A stretch of 64,000 nucleotides of DNA from Agapetus fuscipes (Eukaryota > Arthropoda > Insecta > Trichoptera > Glossosomatidae). The notes under the pieces are model-generated. The model searched no databases. It saw only the letters and a list, made by a program, of their open reading frames with translations, and was not told the DNA's origin. How positions within the stretch are numbered: the stretch's first letter is position 1; each line of letters starts with the position of its first letter. The position numbers and the translations under genes were made by a program. Below are positions 19,661 to 31,179 of the stretch, piece by piece. The DNA lies in contig OX637343.1 of NCBI GenBank assembly GCA_951799405.1, positions 16,222,524 to 16,286,523 on the forward strand, written 5' to 3'.

Positions 19661-20214
19661 ACTCGTTATTTTTGTTTGTAACTAAATAAAAATAAATAAA
19701 GTAGAACTAAACAAAGTTTGTTATCATTTTTTAATAATTAAAATGGAGTTCTACAATGTTTCCGCTAAAACTTTTCAAAAACACTAATTAGAGTTGAGAT
19801 TGGCTAATTCAAATTCTCCTACATAAAGTATTAAAGTATTGATTTTACCTACCATATTAACATTCCCCTACAAACATTATTTAAGTATTGAATTTACCCA
19901 ACATTATTAATTTAAAATGTTTGCATCAATGTTGTTTTTAATTATCAAAAATTCGAAACAATATGCCTACAGAAAGCTCCATCACAGAAAACTGGCTTTT
20001 CAAAAATCTTTTGTAATCTTGGTAGATTAAAATTATTGTAGTTTTCTGTGATAAAACTATCTGTGAACGTTTATTTCATGTGATCGAACATTCTTTGACC
20101 GATTTGTCCATAGACGAGTTATCGGTGGCCAAGTTGTCTTTAACCGAAAATCCGTGTGTAAAAACTGTCATGTGATCAATATGTCTATGGTCGATCTGTC
20201 TGTAGAGTTGTCTA

Positions 20215-20365
20215 ATCTATTATAATCTAAGTTGCACAGATATATTGTAACATTGGGGATTAAAAGTATATGAATTTTCACATGCAGACACGTATAAGTT
20301 CCCAGTGACCATTTTTTACAGCATGGGGGGTCAGCCGCATGCCAACCTATAAGTCAAGGAACAAG
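20215..20365 (-). repeat. Family A copy with internal deletion
   Basis: Tail TAATCTAAGTTGCACAGATA and left boundary AACCTATAAGTCAAGGAAC are present; the middle is missing. Confidence 0.7.
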
Positions 20366-20689
20366 GAGCTTTCTGTAATGCAAATGTCATTAACCAAAAA
20401 GAGGTGTTAAAAAACTGTTGTGTGACCAATTTGTCCATGGTCGATCTGTCCATGGGCAGGTTTTCTGTGACCGATTTGTCGTGGAAGCATGTAGGGATGG
20501 TGTAAGCAGGGAATGAGTGCAATTTCCTTTTATAGCTGATTGCGAATGCCGGGAATGACAAGGCGCCCCCTAAAGGTGCCGTGGTTTTTATAGTTGATAA
20601 CAGGAATGACGTCGGTAAACTACAATCAACTGGATCTTCATTTCAATACAAGGATATTCCTTTTTTTTCGGTTAAAAATATTTTCTATC

Positions 20690-21000
20690 ACAAGTAGACG
20701 TCACGTGTAGGTTTGCGCTTACAAATGCGGCATGCGTACCTAAAAATTAAAATCCAAATCTCAAATGAACATGAATCCAGCAACTCTTGTTAACCTTCCC
20801 TGAAACAGGGAATTCTTCAAGTTTGCGCTTACTTATAAGTGCTGCATAATATGTACTTACAAATTAAAATCCAAAACTCAGATGGACATAAATCCAGCAA
20901 CCCCTGCTGATCTTCCCTGAAACAGCAGTGACATTATCAAAGTGAATATTTTTTTGCAGTATCGGTGGTCAACCTCATACGAATCTATAAGGGAAGGAAT
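20690..21000 (-). repeat. Two family A fragments
   Basis: 20695-20815 and 20818-21000 both carry AAATCCAAA.CTCA.ATG and CAGCAACYCYTG...CTTCCCTGAAACAG. They form a tandem of partial copies. Confidence 0.65.
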
Positions 21001-21289
21001 TACTTTGTACAGCATTTATACGTTTATTTTTTCCACCAAATATTTTTTTTGGGCGTATATCCAGCCGGCAGTCCAGTCCATGACTTCATATTATGTGTCT
21101 CCACTTTGCTCTGCCCTTGCATACATAATAAATTTCTACGACATATATCACTCTCATTTGCAGTCTCGTTTATTTGATCACTTTATTCTTTCCTCGGTCT
21201 TCCCTATTCACGCTTATCTTTGAAATTTCCTTTCTGCTCTTTTCGTTAGTCATTCATCGTATTTTCTTTCTATCCTATGTTGCTAGAAT

Positions 21290-21852
21290 AGATGGATGTC
21301 GTGGTAGAGGAAGACCGAGAAAAGTATGGAAGGATCAAATCTCTGAAATAGCGAATGAATGGGATATCCAGAGTCATAATAAAAGGAAGACTTGTATGAA
21401 AAATGTTATGACTCTGGATGAAATGAAAGAAGTATGCAAGGACAGGAAGAAGTGGAGGCTAATCTGCAATGTTGATACCTAATGTTGGTGTATTCATTTG
21501 CTACATTTTTTGCATAGGAAATTTTTGACTTTTTTTTGTATAGATTTCTTTGTAAGGTTTTTTTCTTTTTTATATTTAAATGTAATTTATTATTCATATT
21601 CCTTGACTTAAAGGTTGGTGTGAGGCTGACCACCCATACTGTAAAAAATGGTTCACTTTGCCAATGTCACCCCTGTTTCTGGGAAGGTCGGCAAAAGTTG
21701 TAGGGCTTATGTTCATTTGAGGTTTGGATTTTATTTGTAAGTACACATTCAGCATTTGTAAGCGCGAACTACACTTGTTGGTTTGTGGGCATACATCTGA
21801 GAGCTTTAAATGAATATATCCTTGCAACTTAGATTAAAGATTATAGATTATA
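21290..21852 (+). mobile_element. RTE-like LINE 3' end with family A
   Basis: The plus-strand frame at 21290-21480 reads GCRGRGRPRKVWKDQISEIA...EMKEVCKDRKKWR, the conserved C-terminal end of an RTE-like ORF2, then a stop. A ~110-bp spacer and complete family A (21598-21852) follow, ending AGATTATAGATTATAGAT. This copy best shows that family A lies directly downstream of the LINE ORF. Confidence 0.8.
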
Positions 21853-21878
21853 GATCCGGCTAACTTTCCTTTGGCACT

Positions 21879-22292
21879 AAATGTATCAGCTATTCTTTTT
21901 ATGTTAAATTTTTATTTTTCATGGATATTATACATGTTAATAGGTTTTTGGGTAAACCATTCGCTCCCCCAGTTCTTGTTTGCCGTATAGACCAATTCTG
22001 TCAAATATTACTTTTTAATACAGTTGTCTGTAAAATACAATTCTACAGAATCTGAGCAAAGAAAAAACGTAAAACTCGATTATGTGAGAGTTGTTTAAAT
22101 ATTTTTTTTAAATCAATGTCCTGTTTTCATAAGGCACATTGTTCCAGTACACATGCAAACATTGCTCATGTAAAATTAGCTTAATGCTCTATACGGCAAA
22201 CATGAACTGAGGCAGCGAAATGTATCAGCTATTCTGTTAATATTAAATTTTGAGTTTTCATGGATATTATACATGTTAATAGGTTTTTGGGT
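21879..22292. repeat. 75-bp direct repeats flanking a family B MITE
   Basis: 21879-21953 and 22218-22292 share AAATGTATCAGCTATTCT and CATGGATATTATACATG and end TTTTTGGGT, with about half a dozen differences. The second copy abuts the MITE directly. Confidence 0.8.
21962..22217 (-). mobile_element. Family B MITE
   Basis: Minus orientation (CGCTCCCCCAGTTCTTG ... GAACTGAGGCAGCG). The 4-bp flanks CATT and AAAT do not match, unlike other copies. Confidence 0.85.
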
Positions 22293-22293
22293 T

Positions 22294-23396
22294 ATCTAAT
22301 CTAATCTAAGCTGCAAAGATATATATAATTTAAGATTTATATTAAATGCATTCCCACAAGCAGACATGTATAATTTCGCGCTAACACATGCCGCATGTGG
22401 ACCTACAATGCAAAAACCCAATCTCAAATGAACATAAGCCTTGCAACTCTTGCCGTCCTTCCCTGAAACAGGGGTGACATTGGCAAAGTGAACCAATTTT
22501 TTTTTACAGTATGGGTGGTCAGCCGCATAACAACCTATAAGTCAAGGAACATACATTACAACTTTACTTCAACAAACCCTAGCCGCATCACAGATCAACC
22601 GCCATTTCTTTCTATCCTTACATACTTCTTTCATTTCCTCCAGAGTTCTTCATACAAGCTCTTCTTTTATTATGACTCTGGATATTCCATTCATTCGCAA
22701 TTTCGGATATTTGGTCCATCCATACCTTTCTCGGTCTTCCATTACCACGACATCCATCTATTCTACCAACATATACTTTCTTCGTCAGTCTTTCCTCATT
22801 CATTCTCTCCATATGCCCAAACCATCTTAACAAACTTCTTTTAATCTTCACTTTCACACTTTCTCTTGCACCACATTCTTCTCTTACAAAATCATTCCTC
22901 ACCCTGTCACTCCGTTTTTTCCCAATCATACTTCTTAGAAAGTCCATTTCAACAGTATGGACTTTACTAATTTCACTTTCATTCACCGTCCAGGCCTCGC
23001 TTCCATACATCAAGGTGGGTAAAAGTATGCCACTGCGTACCGCCAATCGAGCATTTTTAGATATGTTTTGATTTTTGGCGATACAAGCTGTGGCACCCAG
23101 TACACACCTGCCCTTCATTACTCTTCTTTCAAATTCACCGGTCATTCTTCCATCTTTTTCAAACTTACTTCCCAGGTATACAAACTCATTTACGACATCA
23201 ACATTCATTCCATTAATTTTAAATTCATAATTCATACTTTCATCATCTCTTTCAAAAATCAATACTTTCGTCTTACTTGCATTCAACTTCAGATGGTTAC
23301 CTAACAAAGCTTCATTCAATCTAGAGAGCATTGTTTGCAATTCTACTGCTGAATCAGAAACAAGAACTGCATCCCTTATCCCTTGACTATTTTTAT
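22294..23396 (-). mobile_element. RTE-like LINE, 3' 1.1 kb including RT
   Basis: The RT C-terminal coding part is followed (minus strand) by a short spacer and family A ending in (TTAGA)n at 22294-22310. Both ends are consistent with a 5'-truncated insertion. Confidence 0.8.
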
Positions 23397-23439
23397 TTTT
23401 GAGCCGACGTTTTGGATCGGTTACACGATTCCTCATCAA
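22618..23439 (-). pseudogene. RTE-like reverse transcriptase, C-terminal fragment
   Basis: From about 23380 the frame reads DAVLVSDSAVELQTMLSRLN (the region just after the catalytic aspartates), KTKVLIFERD, EFVYLGSKFEKDGRM, LPTLMYGSEAWT, LRWFGHMERMNEERLTKKVY and GNGRPRKVWMDQISEIANEW. These are ordered landmarks of RTE-type ORF2 C-termini. The palm core and endonuclease are missing, the first ~15 codons are flanking sequence, and the C-terminus is frameshifted (SGGNERSM instead of the usual KEVCKDRKKW end). Non-functional. Confidence 0.82.
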
Positions 23440-23447
23440 GGCGGTCG
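23408..23447 (-). ncRNA. Degenerate hammerhead-like motif
   Basis: The minus strand reads CTTGATGAGGAATCG ... CGATCCAAAACGTCGG, resembling CTGATGA-stem II-GAAACGTC with an inserted T and an altered GAAA. It abuts the LINE's truncated 5' end. Probably inactive. Confidence 0.35.
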
Positions 23448-23449
23448 GA

Positions 23450-24950
23450 CCTCTTGTGTGTATGGTTGGTATTATTTTTATTTATGTATCTTTTTAAGTA
23501 TTTATTTAGAATTTTCTTGGACGTCTGGCATCGGTTTTACAAGATGATTTATATCTTCGTTTATTTTATTGTATCAGTATTGACATTTTTTTTTATGAAT
23601 CTTTAATGTTTATATATCATAGCGATCAACATAATATATCCTTAATAAAGCTCACCAAAAATTGATATGAAATAGGGAATGATCAAAATTGTGTTGTAGG
23701 TAAAGTATGTCTAATAATAAATATAAATTATAGATTAATAAAAAATCTAAATCCGGTCTGAGATACATATTACTTCGCATTGTCATCTTTAAGACTAAAC
23801 AAGTATTTATTTTCCAGTTTTTTTAATACTCTGTAAATGCCAAACGCTCGGCTTTATAAAATCGCCACTTTTAATCTGTACTTTATTGGAAAAAAAGTTT
23901 AATAATAAAAATCTAAAAATAAAAACAGCGAATGACATTAAAGAAGGTAAAGTGTTTCTTACAAACCAAAAGAGGGACAACAAGTATATAAAATATATTT
24001 CTCATGTGTCTCAAAGGAGAGATATTTTCAACTCCGTGTAAAGTATACAATTTTATTGAAGTGGATAAACAGGACATATTATGTTGTGTGTATATGTATC
24101 GCTATATCCAAGTATAACGGTAACAATTTAACTCAAGTATTATGTATTTCAAAAAGGTTTCGATTCTAAAACAGCACCTCTAGGTAACGTTTAAATTTAT
24201 TAATGTTTTTGGGTAAGCGCTATACCTACTTAACCCTAGAATGTTCAGCAGATGCCTATAAATCTTTGAGCTAAAAAATGTGTTTTTTTGCTATGCGATA
24301 AACTAAAAATCTCCAGCAATATTTAAAGGCAATGTGACAAATGTGGTACAAGAAAAATAATTGTTCGCTAATTTTAAGTTTTATAAGGGTTCAAAGTCTC
24401 ATTATCCAAAAGTGGTTTTACCAGCAAACTCAAATCTAGCCAAAGTAAAATGTACAGCATACTGTTGAGTTTAAAAAAACAGAAGTGTCATAATAAAATA
24501 ACACATCACTTTGTACACACATTGCTTCAAAATATTTTAGTAGATACTATGATATCACTGCAAATTATTGACTGAGTTTGAGTGAGCTGAATGTATACAT
24601 TTTTTAGGTGGTCTCAGTTTTTGTTTTGCTTATATTTTTATTGAAATGTAATTGATACCACGTGAATATTACTGGGTTGAACGTAAAGTTTTATACTTAG
24701 AGTTCTGTTGGAGACACATTCGCCGTGGGAGAGTGGCAAAAAACTTTTAAAATGGCTTCAGGCCCACGGGCGTCTACCGAGTATTAGATAAACCTTATCT
24801 TCGCATGTACCAGGTGAGCTGTGACGTCACAATGTGGCGGGATCTGTGTGTGTGTGGGCGTGTGTATGTGTGTTCAAAAATAAATGGCAACAAAAATACA
24901 AGTTGGAGATGCCATACAAAATATATTACGAAAAAAATAATGTCTGAATT
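23450..24950. other. No gene seen (1.5 kb)
   Basis: AT-rich with no supported ORF. A short alternating GT stretch lies at 24848-24873. This is one of the longest stretches with no recognisable repeat. Confidence 0.45.
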
Positions 24951-24952
24951 TT

Positions 24953-25500
24953 AGAAATTCTGTGCGGGAGACTCCCTAGATTTCAGAGACTCTAGGGGTC
25001 TATGACACTCGTTGTATTGCCGCAGAGGTGTGTTTTACGAGCTTACGAGCTCATAGCTTCAAAGCACCAATGTTAAATCAGTACCCAGTATTACGCTGCC
25101 TTAGTTCTTGTTTGCCGTATATACCATAAAACTAATTTTACATGAGCAATGTTTGCATGTGTACTGGACCACTGTGTCGTATGAAAACAGGAAATTGATT
25201 TTAAAAATATTTAAAACAACTCTCAAATTATCGAGTTTTACGTTTTTTATTAGCTCAGATTGTGTAGAATTTGATTCTTAAGACAACCGCATAAAAAAGT
25301 CATATTTAACAAAATTGGTCTATACGGCAAACAAGAACTGGGGGAGCGACTGTTGCTGTAAGGCTGGTTGAAACTTTTGTGGCCTGTCTTTGGTATAGGT
25401 TTTATGAATTTTTCAACCCACCGAAGAGCATATTTGTAAATTTAAGTCGTGTACTTTTGTGCTCCGTCTGGATTCGAATCCACAAACTTCCATTTTGAAT
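24953..25500 (-). repeat. SINE1 copy with type-ii tail, split by a family B MITE
   Basis: The type-ii tail (CTGTGCGGGAGACTCCCTAG) at 24959 onward is followed by the body to ACCCAGT, then the MITE, then GTTGCTGTAAGGCTGG through the tRNA-like head GGATTCGAATCCACA (about 25485). Confidence 0.75.
25094..25348 (+). mobile_element. Family B MITE
   Basis: CGCTGCCTTAGTTCTTG ... CAAGAACTGGGGGAGCG, inserted in SINE1. No clean 4-bp duplication is visible. Confidence 0.82.
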
Positions 25501-25887
25501 GATTTTTATCACAACAATTTCAAAATAAGTTGGTTTGTTTAACTTATGGTTAACCTCCTAGCCCATTTTCAAATGCCACAAGCGGAAATCACGGATGAAG
25601 ATTTCCAATATTCTTCATCTGCAGTATTTGCATGCGCCACCCTACAAGTACCTCTTTAGCTATGTGCATAGAAATTGGTTATCCAATGCTTTTCTTTCCC
25701 TTCAACATAGATTACAGATCATAGATTACCCGACAGACTTTCTCTTCCCTACTTTCTTCCTACCCTAATACTCGCTCGGTATCTTTACGATTCGGCCTAT
25801 GATGCCGTACCCTTGGTTCCATACCCCGAGTATAAAATCAACTGTGTAAACTCAGATATAGAGTAAATATGCCGAAACTTAAACAGT
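25501..25887. other. No gene; possible family A scrap
   Basis: Contains a diverged GCATGCGCCACCC/GTACCTCTTTAGC stretch ending AGATTACAGATCATAGATTA, possibly a decayed family A tail. Otherwise unassigned. Confidence 0.35.
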
Positions 25888-26356
25888 TCGGACTGTAGTT
25901 CAGTGGTACACTTCGGACTCTGAATGGGAAGGTTGTGGGTTCGATTCCCGGTGGACCACAAATAATATACCATTTATACCTTCAAATTTGCTCTTCGCTG
26001 GGTTGAAAAATTCATAAAACCTTTACCAATGACCGGCCACCAAAGGTACATCCATCTTTACAGCAACTGGATCTTGCTTGAGAATTGGCGCTTTGTAGCG
26101 ACGACGATCAAGCTCGTAAAAAGGTCGATAACTTAATTGGTAGAATGCTTGCATTCCATGCTGAGAGTAAGGGTGCGATCTCAAAGGTTTACTCAGCCTT
26201 CACAATAAATGAGAACCAGCGCCCCGGGAGCTGAAAAACCCCCACTTCAACTGAAACCAACTTACCTGTAAAAATAAATAGGTCCCAAAGTGCCACATGC
26301 GATCCCTTCAGGGACAACGCAGGCAAGAAGTTGCACTATATGTGTAGCTTTGTTGC
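25888..26356 (+). repeat. Dimeric SINE1-SINE2
   Basis: SINE1 head (GTAGTTCAGTGG, B-box GGTTCGATTCCC) and body to AGCTCGTAAAAA, then a SINE2 head (GGTCGATAACTTAATTGG) and body to GTTGCACTATATGTGTAGC. Two polymerase III-type heads lie in one unit. Confidence 0.82.
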
Positions 26357-26559
26357 GTTTGCGTTAAACAGTGCTTTTAAGTCTCTAAACATTTTTCAGT
26401 AAAACGCCATGGTAGAGTTTTTACGCTGCGTAGTAGGGATACTCGTTTCCCCGACATTTCGCATCTGAATTGGCACATTTACATAACTGATGTACCAGAG
26501 AGGACTTTTTGCCCACTTTGGCGAAATGTCGCGTTTGTCTGCCAGTATTGGTGATATTT

Positions 26560-26760
26560 TTATGACCTACGAAAGAAATGGCGGTTGATCTGTAATGCTG
26601 GCGTTTAAGGCTGAGGCTTTAAAAAAAAAAAATCACTTTTTTATAGAATACGTTTTGTAGGTTTAAATTTTTACTGTTTATTTGTTTTATATTCTTAAAT
26701 GTAATCAATAATTGTTTGTATTCCTTGACTTATAGGTTATATATCAATTAATTTGTAATG
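26560..26760 (+). repeat. RTE-like LINE 3' end, truncated in family A
   Basis: TGGCGGTTGATCTGTAATGC, a spacer and CCTTGACTTATAGGTT, then family A stops after about 20 bp. Confidence 0.6.
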
Positions 26761-27066
26761 TTTATTCATTCTTCATATTGTTAGTATTGGACTTTTTAAG
26801 TTTTGTTAAATTTACTCCACTTCGCTTTCTTTCTTGACTACTCAACTTAAACAACGTTTCTCTATGTTGTAAAATTAAAATCACAATAAATCATTTAAAT
26901 CAGAGCACTTATTTTTATAAAAAATAATCACTAGTGCTTGGTATCAAAACCACACCGATCCAGCAGGGAAACCTCAAACCAGCCGACCAAGAACCACAGT
27001 AAATCAGATCTTGCATTTGGTCCTTCCACAAAGGATGACCAAATCTTGGACATGTCCTTTCCATTA

Positions 27067-27232
27067 ACTTGTCTTAAGAATCACATTCAACACAATCTGA
27101 GCCAAAAAAATCGTATAACCCGATAATGTGAGAGCTTTTTTAAAATATTTTTAAAATCAATTTCTAGTTTTCATAAGCCACATTGGTCCAGTACACATAC
27201 AAACATTGCTCATGTGAAATTACCTCTCTTGG
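27067..27232 (-). repeat. Family B internal fragment
   Basis: Contains AGAATCACATTC, CGATAATGTGAGAG and GGTCCAGTACACAT in family B order; both inverted ends are missing. Confidence 0.65.
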
Positions 27233-27241
27233 AGACAACAC

Positions 27242-27560
27242 TGTAACGAACTATGAATTCGTTGGGCGTGAGAATTAGCACGCTGGTTGATGTGTTGAAC
27301 AATTTGGTATAGTGTCGAAAAATCCTAGTGGAAGTAGCTAGGTACCATGTTTGAGAACATTCAAGAATCGTCTCTGCAGCACATATAAATACGAGAAATG
27401 ATTCTGCGGGGAGGCAGAGTCACTTAAAGCGTTGTAACACGAACACCACTGTAAGCAAAGCGTAAAGAGTGTCTTGTAATCGATTTTGTGAAAAAAAAAG
27501 TGAAATAAATTGAAATCGAAAGGTTAAATCATATTAGGACAAACAAGCACTAATGGGACA
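27242..27560 (+). repeat. Candidate solo LTR
   Basis: Starts TGTAACGAACTATG, like the DEK-element LTR start, and contains an ATATAAATA box at about 27385, then AATAAA in the 3' half. I cannot find the 3' boundary or a target duplication. Confidence 0.4.
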
Positions 27561-27907
27561 ACAATTCTAGTTTTCAAGCTTGTTTATGCGTACTTTATTA
27601 TAATATAGCTAGAGAGTCGAAAAACAATGATGGAAAAAATAATTTCAAATTACAAAGTAATAAAAAAGAGTTGGCTTTATTTAAGGCGACATATTTGCAC
27701 AGAGTCTTCTCAAGTCGCATTAAAGTTTCATCAGAAGAGTCTGGAAACACAAATTGCCGTCTGAGTGGAAAAACAAACTAACTTTAAAACAAATCCAGCT
27801 TTTAGTACTGCGACAAGGTTGAACTAGCTCTTTCGGAATATTGACCAATTCAGACCTTATGTTTTCCAAAAGAAAATAACTTTCAAGTGAACTTATACAA
27901 AAATTTC

Positions 27908-28245
27908 TTCAATAATTCTGTTACAATAATAATAATAATAAAATCATTCTAATTTGTTTTAAATTACAAATGATAAGAGAGCGCCGATTATGTGTGTGTC
28001 ACACCACAAGGGCCCTCTCCGATCATGGATAAGACTTTCTAAAAAGGTGTGTCTTGAGTGCTCCGCGAAATACACCCACAGATTTGGAGTTCTTCACGCC
28101 GGGTGACAGTCTGTTCCACTCTACCGAACCCGCAACACGGAAAGCGCGGTCTCCGAAATTTGTACGAATCTGACGGCTTGGCTGAAACAAATTGACTGCT
28201 CTATCGCCCGCGGATCTGAGTGTGTTTAGCTTATCACATAACAAT
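27908..28245 (-). pseudogene. CR1/L2-like LINE 3' fragment
   Basis: The minus strand encodes DRAVNLFQPSRQIRTNFGDRAFRVAGSVEWNRL...FRGALKTHLF, matching the C-terminus of the RT at 10366-11784. The 3' hairpin (GAGAGGGCC against GGCGCTCTC, inner GTGTG/CACAC) and an (ATT)n tail at about 27925-27940 follow. Severely 5'-truncated. Confidence 0.78.
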
Positions 28246-28310
28246 ATTATTTATTTACAAATTCAAATGGGTAAAACATAGTTTTAATTCACTTATTTAC
28301 TTCTTTTTTG

Positions 28311-28350
28311 TGCTCGAACATTTTCGCCTAATGAGGCATCTTCAGGAGCA
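28311..28350 (-). ncRNA. Hammerhead ribozyme-like motif
   Basis: Minus strand: stem I TGCTC/GAGCA, core CTGAAGA, stem II GCCT/AGGC and GAAA, then ATGTT before the stem I partner. All three elements close properly. The triplet would be GTT. Confidence 0.55.
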
Positions 28351-28429
28351 GATTGTTTACATTTTTTTTATAAAAATAATTTTTAAAACAATTTTGTTCA
28401 AAACAAAAACAAAAACATAAAAATATTAT

Positions 28430-28961
28430 TATTGACCAGACCGTAGTCTACAACTGGTTAGTGCTTCGGACTTGCTTAAATTGGAAGCTATGTGTTTATC
28501 TCTATTTTATAATACTAGATGTTTTGAAGATTTTTAAGAAGTCATAACTGAAGTCTTTATACTTTACCTTCCAATTTATCCTAAGAAAAACATTGTTCTC
28601 AAAATGATAATGTACAAAAAAATTAAGTGACTTTTGTGTGGCATATTTTTGACGTTATTTTCAACAACATTTTTATAATTTGAACTACACACAGCCACTA
28701 TCTGTGATCTACACTAGATTGCCCTCAACCAAATTTGAAAGGACTTCTCTCCTTTCTCCCATCTTTCCCGCACACTCTCTCCTTTCATTCTCACACACAC
28801 GCATCATTCTTCTCCGTTCTTTCATTCTCCCTCCCACACACACACACACACTTATCTTTACCATATTTTTATTCAGTGGAACCTCACATAACGAGTGATT
28901 CGCATAACGAAGAAAAAATATTTCAGTAATGAGCGACATTTTGCATAACGCAACTCGCAAC
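28430..28961. other. SINE1 head scrap and CA/CT-rich low complexity
   Basis: 28438-28480 resembles the SINE1 head (GACCGTAGTCTACAACTGGTTAG). 28740-28860 is CT/CA-rich with two short (CA)n runs. No gene. Confidence 0.5.
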
Positions 28962-29197
28962 CGGGCTACACATACAGTGAAACTTATTTCCGCGTTATTC
29001 CCGAAAGGAGTCGCAGGTGGCGAATTGAACTTTTTTATTTTTACAGTTAAGAACGGCCCTCTTACGCCAACCACTTCAGTTGAAGTGAGTGTTTCCCAGC
29101 TCTCGAGTAGGCTGGTACTCATTTCTTGTGAAGGCTACGTAAACCTTGCCGGTATTTTATATTGAATTTTGAAATAAGCACCGAAGCGGGAAATTAT
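28962..29197 (-). repeat. SINE2 copy lacking its head
   Basis: Minus strand, from TTTCCCGCTTCGGTGC to the CCTTTCGGGAATAACGCGG block and ACTGTATGTGTAGC. Confidence 0.72.
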
Positions 29198-29204
29198 AGA
29201 TCTA

Positions 29205-29440
29205 TTATCTAAGTTGCAAGGATATATTCATTCAAAGCTCTCAGATGTATGCCCACAAACAAACACGTGTAGTTCGCGCTTACAAATGCTGATTGTGTAC
29301 TTACAAATAAAATCCAAACCTATAAGCCCTGCAACTCTTGCCGACATTCCCTGAAACAGGGTTGACATTGGCAAAGTGAACCATTTTTTACAGTATGGGT
29401 GGTCAGCCTCATACCAACCTATAAGTCAAGGAATACGAGC
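29205..29440 (-). repeat. Family A copy
   Basis: Close to the 327 and 15943 copies (CAAGGATATATTCATTCAAAGCTC). A poly(A) run of about 20 follows at 29461. Confidence 0.8.
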
Positions 29441-29755
29441 AATAAATAACATTTAAGTATAAAAAAAAAAAAAAAAAAAAACATCAGTGCTAACTAAAAA
29501 TTCATACAATGATAAAGCTGGGTCACATTTTCGCCAAATTTTAAAGAGTCGACTAAAACAAATGTCTTTAGAGAGCTTTCTAGTAAAAAGTTATTAATTA
29601 ATTGTCATAAATTTATAAATAATAAACTAGTTGTGATTTTAAAAAATGTGTTTTATCCGGGTTTTTACGATCATTAACAATTTATAAGCATGTAGTTTTA
29701 TTTGATGCATGGAACGCATTTTTTTGTATTACATTGATTTATATGGGTATGACTC
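29441..29755. other. No gene; poly(A) and AT-rich
   Basis: Poly(A) at about 29461-29481, then unassigned AT-rich sequence. Confidence 0.4.
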
Positions 29756-30160
29756 TGACTATGGTGAAATGGCGGTTGATTTGTAATGCTGGCGGCTAGG
29801 GCTACGGTTTCTCAAGTTTTCCAAATTTTTGTAAATTTTTAATTAGAATTGTGTATTTGGTTTTAATGTTTATCCATTTGTTTATGTCTAAAATGTTATT
29901 TGTGTTGTATATTCCTTGACTTCTAGGTTGGTATGCGGCTGACCACCCATGCTCTAGAAAAAAAATTACTTTGCCAAAGTCACCCCTGTTTCAGGGAAGG
30001 TCGGCAGGAGCTGCAGGCTGTATGTCCATTTGAGATTTGGTTTTTATGTTATAGGTTCATATTCGCGAACTTGTACGTGTCTGCTTGTGAGAATGCATGT
30101 AATGTGAATATCCAATGTTACATATCTTTGCAACTTAGATTAGATTAGATTAGACATTGA
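29756..30160 (+). mobile_element. RTE-like LINE 3' end with family A
   Basis: AAATGGCGGTTGATTTGTAATGC, a spacer, and family A ending in three AGATT units. Confidence 0.72.
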
Positions 30161-30639
30161 TGAATATGGGAAAATTTGTTCCGCTTATAAAAATTGTTTC
30201 ACATAGCGAGCGAGATTCTGGAACGAATTATGCTCAATATGAGAGGTTTCCCTGTATTCTTATATCATAGTTCTTGTGTGTACATATTTTTCTGTTATGT
30301 CATACAATATACCGCACGTTGTGGTAACCCACATCTTCTGTTGACATTAAATAGGTCGGATAAAACATCTTAACCCCAAAGCATCTTACTTATTTATCGT
30401 TATTCTTTCTTTTTATGATTTGTCCTCTTTTTTTCTGACAAATAAAAAATTACGCTAAAAAAAATGTTAAACAAACAAACTTTTATTTTGTCTTTATCAA
30501 ATTGTCAAATTGGAACTCATTACAAGAGTACTTCTGCCACTGATTTTCCAAATTCCTGACTAAATATTATTTGAAGACTACAGGGGAAGAAAAAGGAATT
30601 TCAGTTGGATAAGAGTATGATTTAATCACAATTTGAAAT
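30161..30639. other. No gene seen
   Basis: AT-rich; no supported feature. Confidence 0.4.
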
Positions 30640-30965
30640 TTGTTTTTTTTTTTTTTTTTAGATTTCTTTTTAAGGTTTTGTTCTTTTTTCATACTTAAAT
30701 GTTATTTATTAATTGTATTCCTTGACTTATAGGTTGGTATGAGGCTGACCACCCATACTGTAAAAAATGGTTCACTTTGCCAATGTCACTCCTGTGTCAG
30801 GGAAGGTCGGCAAAAGTTGTAGGGCTTATGTTCATTTGAGGCTTGGATTTTATTTGTAAGTACACATTCAGCATTTGTAAGCGCGAACTACACGTGTTTA
30901 TTTGTGGGCATTCATTTGAGAGCTTTAAATCAATGTATCCTTGCAACTTAGATTATAGATTTATA
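30640..30965 (+). mobile_element. RTE-like LINE 3' UTR with family A
   Basis: TAGATTTCTTTTTAAGG and CATACTTAAATG spacer blocks as at 21540, then complete family A ending AACTTAGATTATAGAT. Confidence 0.75.
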
Positions 30966-31179
30966 AATCATGGTTATGTTTGTCACAAAAAAAACGAAAA
31001 TACCACCATTAACTGTGATAGCGGCTGTTGTTGCATTACAAATTTTGAAGAGCTTTTGATACACGCAGATGTCACTAGATTTTACTTTTTTTCTAACTCA
31101 CTTATTGTTTTCTTCTTTTAACTGACATTTCTTGTTAACGACAAACTCTTACTTAACAATAAGTCAAAAATCTACAAAA

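Larger units (their letters stand above)
19127..20490. repeat. Degenerate short-unit array with inverted ends (foldback-like)
   Basis: 19133-19340, 20080-20215 and 20380-20485 are packed with variants of ACAAATCGTCCA, GACAACTCGTCC, TTTGTCCATGG and GTGACCGATTTGTC. The outer ends (ACGACAAATCG and GACCGATTTGTCGTGG) are in inverse orientation. A palindrome, a hammerhead motif and a family A copy lie inside. The element class is unknown. Confidence 0.5.

Noticed and set aside
27242..27560. Second copy of the DEK-element LTR
   Set aside because: Only the first ~9 bases and general layout agree; the rest differs, so at most a different LTR family.
28735..28929. Small ORFs in the CA/CT-rich stretch
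   Set aside because: Low-complexity composition explains the open frames; no motifs or conserved start.
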